A DNA stretch of 64,000 nt from Panagrolaimus kolymaensis (lineage: Eukaryota > Nematoda > Chromadorea > Rhabditida > Panagrolaimidae). This document shows, one piece after another, positions 60,024-64,000 of the stretch. The stretch lies in the NCBI GenBank assembly GCA_028622995.1, contig JAJQJQ010000046.1, positions 1,488,001 through 1,552,000 of the forward strand, in the 5' to 3' direction. Every line of letters starts with the position of its first letter. The first letter of the stretch is position 1. The position numbers were made by a program, and so were the translations under genes. The notes below the pieces were generated by a model. That model saw nothing but the letters and a program-made list of their open reading frames with translations, ran no database searches and had not been told where the DNA came from.

Positions 60024-60730
60024 GCAAAAAATATAAAATGTCAAATTAAAAGTTTATAAAACTGAAACATTTAACACTTGGAAATGCCATTTCAGAAATC
60101 ACAAGAGCAACAAAAAAAAGTGATTCAGAGCTTAAGAAATTTTGTGAAGGAAGAAAAAATGGTGGTATTTAAAAAAAGAGCAAAAAACTATTTTTTAGAA
60201 ACAAAAAGGCAGGAGAAAATTAGTTAGCAGCAAAATGGGAGAATGATTTCAAAGATCACGAGTTTTTGGAGAAGAAGCTATGTATGAGTTTACAAAAATG
60301 AATGTGTAAGCCGCCTCCAGATGTTAGTGTATCAACATTGATAAATGATTCAAAGAGAAACAAAAAAAAAATCAAAGGCGTTTGTTTTCTTGCAAACTTT
60401 TAATAAAATCGAGAAAATGAAATATGAAAAGATTTTCTTGAACAACAAAAAAAGGTTTGAAATCAGCAAAAATTCCCTGCACTTTTACTTACAGCATTGA
60501 GCCTTTTTCTGAAGAAGATAAACACCGCCAAAAAATGTGGCTTTGGTTTAGCTATTTTTGATACTTCAAAAACGGCTGCAAACTTTCCCATAAAAATATG
60601 CAAATTTCCCACTTCACCAACATTCTTCTACGTTGTCTTCGAAACATTTTTTCATTTCACTTTTCAACTTTCGATCTCTTCTTTCATTTGTTTGCCAACA
60701 ACAACAATCAAAGCTTGGTGAACTTCAAAC
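60024..60730. other. intergenic promoter region between divergent genes
   Basis: Divergent spacer between the repeat-protein gene (-) and the pseudokinase (+). Only short low-complexity frames; no other feature supported. Confidence 0.4.
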
Positions 60731-63155
60731 ATGCCGACGACGGAAGCAAAAAAACAACCTCATCATCATAAGAAGCATAAATCAAAAGAACCTCCAAAGA
60801 GATCCAAATATGAAATAGCTCGTGATTTTGTTAACAATTATCATCAACCAATACCATATGAAATATGTCTTGCTGGAAGTTATGCAACAAATACATTAGA
60901 AAATATTGAAAAATGTTATATTCCTGCAATAAGATATGAAAGTAAAATACTTGGTTTAAAAACTTATGGTCAATTATTGCCAATTGCTTATTGGCCTGTA
61001 TGGTCTTTCTGGCTTCGAAATTATGAAGATCCTCCACTACCAACACTATGTATGATTGAAACAAAAAAGCATGATTTTGCAGCTGATCAACAAATTGGTC
61101 GTCGAAGTTATAAATGGAGGGATAAAGCTGGTACTTACTTCGTCAAATTTGAAACTTATGATCGACACATTATGACTGGTAAAGGTCCTACTTTGCAAGT
61201 AAGTGTTTTTTGTTTTCTTTCACTTTCTATGTACTAGCAAAGCATTTTTTCTAAGTTTCATATCTTCCCTTTTTTTCAGCGTGAAATTGAATTTCTTCTC
61301 GCTGTCAGATATGCTCAAGAAAAGTATGAACATCAAAGCCACTTCTTGGAATTATTAGACGTTAGTGAATGGCGTAAAAATCAATTTATGATTCGTTTAC
61401 CTTGGTGTGATACTTTGGAAGATGTTATGAAAAAAGTCGAAGGAAAATTCTCTCAACCAACTTCACTTTACATTGCTTCGCAAACTTTGGAAGCTATTCA
61501 CGATGTTCACAAACATGGTTATATTCATTGCGAAGTATGTCCATCAAATTTTCTCGTTGGCTTGAATGCGAATCATCGAACAATTTACATCATTGGCTTT
61601 CATATCGCTTATAAACATATCGATGATGGTGTTATAACTAGAATTCCGTGAGTTTATGAACCATTTTTTGAATGTTACTAACTTCTCAATTTTTTAGGCA
61701 AAGAATGAATGTTCATTACAAATATTCAACAAAATCAATTCTCTTTGCTTCAAGAGATTATCATATGGGAGAAGTATTAACACCAATGAATGATCTTGAA
61801 TCCTGGCTTTACACTGCAATGTATTGTTTTAATCCTGGATTTCTTCCATGGAAAGATGATTGGAATCGTGCAAGAGATGAAACCACTCCATTGTATACTG
61901 CTTCTGAACATGCCAAAAGTGAAAGAATCATCTTTGAAAAGAAAAATCATTTCTTCAACTTTGGATGTAACTTTTACACATTTTTTGAGAGCTTCTAATG
62001 ATTGTTTCGTTTTAGATCAGCAAAATTGGGGCGTTCTAAAGCCATACATTGCCGCTATTGTTAATTACATTGAATCACCATTGTTTGAAATAATGAAGAA
62101 AGTTGATTTTGCATTTGTTATGAGAAAGATCCATGAAATTGCAATGAAAATAAATGCAGATCTTAAAGCTCCTCTTGATTGGGAACCTTCTTCTGATGGA
62201 ACGACAAATCAAATGCGGCAATCAATGTTTGATGCAAGACGTAAAGAAAGAATGGAAATTGCCAAGAAACGCTTTGAAGTTAGTTTTGTTTTGTTTTTGA
62301 ACGTTTTTAACAAACCTGTTTTTTAGTTAAAACCCTCAACAGGAAAATCTCCACAAAAGCAAAGTCGAAAAGCTTCCAATGTTCAACGAACTCAAGAAGA
62401 TGATGAAAATAATAATGTCTTTGTTTCAGTATCAAAAAAGTCGAGTGTATGTTTACTTTTTTTCATAGTTACGTAATCATATTTCGTTACAAATGCTTTT
62501 CTCAAAAGCATGCCATTTTCTTTAATCAATAAGCATGTTAGCTAAAAAATAAATAAGCCTTTGTTTTTTTTGTTATGTTGTAAACTAACTAACCCATTTT
62601 CAGGCTAAAAGTAAATCAAAAGCAGGAATGAAGCAACCTCGCAAAGCTTCTAGTGTTCAACGAACTCAAAAGGATGAAGGTGATCTAAGTTATGTCAGTG
62701 CTGAATCTCAATTCAAACAATCGAAAATGTCAAAATTATTAAAAGATAGGAAAAAAATGGCCGCGGCGATATCAAAAGAAAACGACTATGAAACTTTCCA
62801 ATCAAAAAAAGAAGTTCTCAAAGAAAAGCAATCAAAAGCATCCAAAGTTATTCCAAAACCAAAGAAGGCAGCAGCAGCTGATCAACAAACTCAAGAAGAA
62901 TCCTCTGCAGCTGGTAAATCCAAGAAAGAAACATCTGAATCATCTAAGACTGAAGAAACTTCAAATGATCAAGATAGCAAAGCACCTGATGAAACTTCAA
63001 CACCCAAAGATAATCCTCAAAAGAAGCATGCTCCTGCTGCTGTTGTTGCTGCACCAGCTCAAGCACCTGACGAATCAAAAACTCCTACAGAAACTTCAGA
63101 AAAATATGTTACAGCTTCAGAAAAGAAAGATGTCTCATCATCAAAGAAATTATGA
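60731..63155 (+). CDS. TTBK/CK1-superfamily pseudokinase with Lys/Ser-rich tail
   Basis: Exons 60731-61198, 61280-61647, 61698-61966, 62016-62278, 62327-62446 and 62604-63155; 679 residues, continuous frame. The N-terminus is His/Lys-rich (MPTTEAKKQPHHHKKHK). The kinase-like region (about residues 60-420) has the casein-kinase 1/TTBK layout, with features such as YFVKFETYD (VAVK-like), REIEFLLAV, IHDVHKHGYIHCEV and DLESWLYTAMYCF. The HRD motif reads HCE and DFG reads GFH (IIGFHIAYKH), so the catalytic Asp and the metal-binding Asp are both gone. After about residue 420 come basic, Ser-rich low-complexity segments. It contains RKASNVQRTQEDDE and, in the next exon, RKASSVQRTQKDEG, so that part was duplicated. 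It is probably a scaffold of the type used in nematode sperm kinase clans. That is inference. Confidence 0.9.
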
Positions 63156-64000
63156 ATGAAAAGTTTATGAGTCGTCAATAGGAAAGGAAAATTTAGGTTA
63201 ATATGTATTTCTGTTTTGATGATTATTGTATGTATGTATTGATTTTTTTGTATTTGTAATAAATTTTGTAAAAGCATTTTTGGGTTATTCGATGCATTCA
63301 TTTTCAATGGTTTACCCTTAGTCGTAACAACAACAAAAAATTTGACTAAAAAGACAAGTTTCAACTATGAAAATGATGGAAAACAACGAGGCTGTAGAAT
63401 AATACATAATGAGGAAACGCTTAATAACTCGGTTAATGAAAAGGAAATTATGCAACACTTGTTATAATAAGATGATGATCGCATTAGGCGTGATAAAGTT
63501 TACGATGAATAATAAAATTCCGGGATTATGTCAAGCTTTTGATCAAATTATTGGGCATCCATCTTACAGGATATAATAACCAGACCATGAATAATTCAAT
63601 AATTGTAACATTAAAATTCTTTCATACAAACTTTATTCATTTATAAAAATTAATTGCATACCACCGAAGAATCTAACTTTCAAAAAAAAAAATCGCTCGA
63701 AAAAACAGCGAAAAATTTGAGCGAAATTATTCTCTTTCTTTTCTTTTGAATTAAAAATGTGAGTGGTCGCCAGATGTTGTGGCGAGCACTTGTAAACGAC
63801 AAGTTTGCAAGCCGGCTTCAACTACGAATAAAAAAGTTAAGAGAAATTCTAAAGAAATTCAATATCTCACAGTGTTTGGCGGTTCACTGTTATCTCTTCC
63901 TTAATGGAATTGAACGTATCCCCTTATTCGTAGTTGTAAACTATGAGGTTGCTGCAAACCTACAGCTGGTGTTGACCTTGATGTATCTTAATAGAAATCA
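63156..64000. other. 3' flank with polyadenylation signal and an inverted repeat
   Basis: AATAAA at 63258-63263 follows the pseudokinase stop. CAACTACGAATAA (63819-63831) is matched in reverse complement by TTATTCGTAGTTG (63924-63936), with weaker matching outwards (GTTTGCAAGCC against GGTTGCTGCAAAC). It is possibly a foldback or MITE relic. No gene was supported. Confidence 0.45.

Overview
This is a window of nuclear DNA from a nematode. The evidence is AT-rich sequence, genes split by many introns of about 50 bp with GT...AG ends (acceptors mostly TTTTAG or TTTTTTAG), a serpentine chemoreceptor, a cytoplasmic intermediate-filament gene with a lamin-like tail and alternative first exons, and an Oac-type acyltransferase. 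Two divergent proteins of a type I recall as abundant in Panagrolaimus-like nematodes make a clade IV free-living species (Panagrolaimidae) my best guess. That is inference and I cannot name a species. I assembled all exon boundaries by hand from reading frames and splice signals.

Region 1 (1-6.5 kb): the 3' part of a PP1-type phosphatase (+), proteasome subunit alpha-2 (+), a 7TM chemoreceptor (-) and a small secreted Cys-containing protein (-). Region 2 (7-12.8 kb): a zinc-ribbon-like gene that looks broken, then a repeat-rich stretch with a foldback element with 193-bp arms, a tRNA-like relic, a GC-rich hairpin and a near-perfect 225-bp palindrome, then an F-box-family-like gene (+). Region 3 (13-29.6 kb): seven genes in a row on the minus strand. 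These are an ankyrin protein, a SAP30BP/HCNGP homologue, an SLC10 transporter with an ectodomain, two unrecognised single-pass membrane proteins, the AP-3 delta subunit and an F-box protein.

Region 4 (29.6-40.4 kb) is almost 11 kb without a supportable gene, in an otherwise gene-dense window. It lies directly upstream of the intermediate-filament gene (40.5-46.5 kb), whose two alternative first exons join the same second exon in the same phase. Region 5 (47.8-57.0 kb), all on the minus strand, holds a small defensin-like secreted peptide, an acyltransferase-3/SGNH protein with one apparent frameshift, two GT10 fucosyltransferase-like genes and, between those two, an exostosin-like glycosyltransferase. 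Together these look like a surface-glycan decoration cluster. The two GT10 genes share one almost identical exon inside diverged sequence, the signature of recent gene conversion.

Region 6 (57-64 kb): a secreted protein with nine 13-residue PDGPWTPK-type repeats and a His/Ser tract (-), then a TTBK/CK1-like pseudokinase (+) that has lost the catalytic Asp and the DFG motif. No CRISPR array, rRNA gene or intact autonomous transposon was seen.
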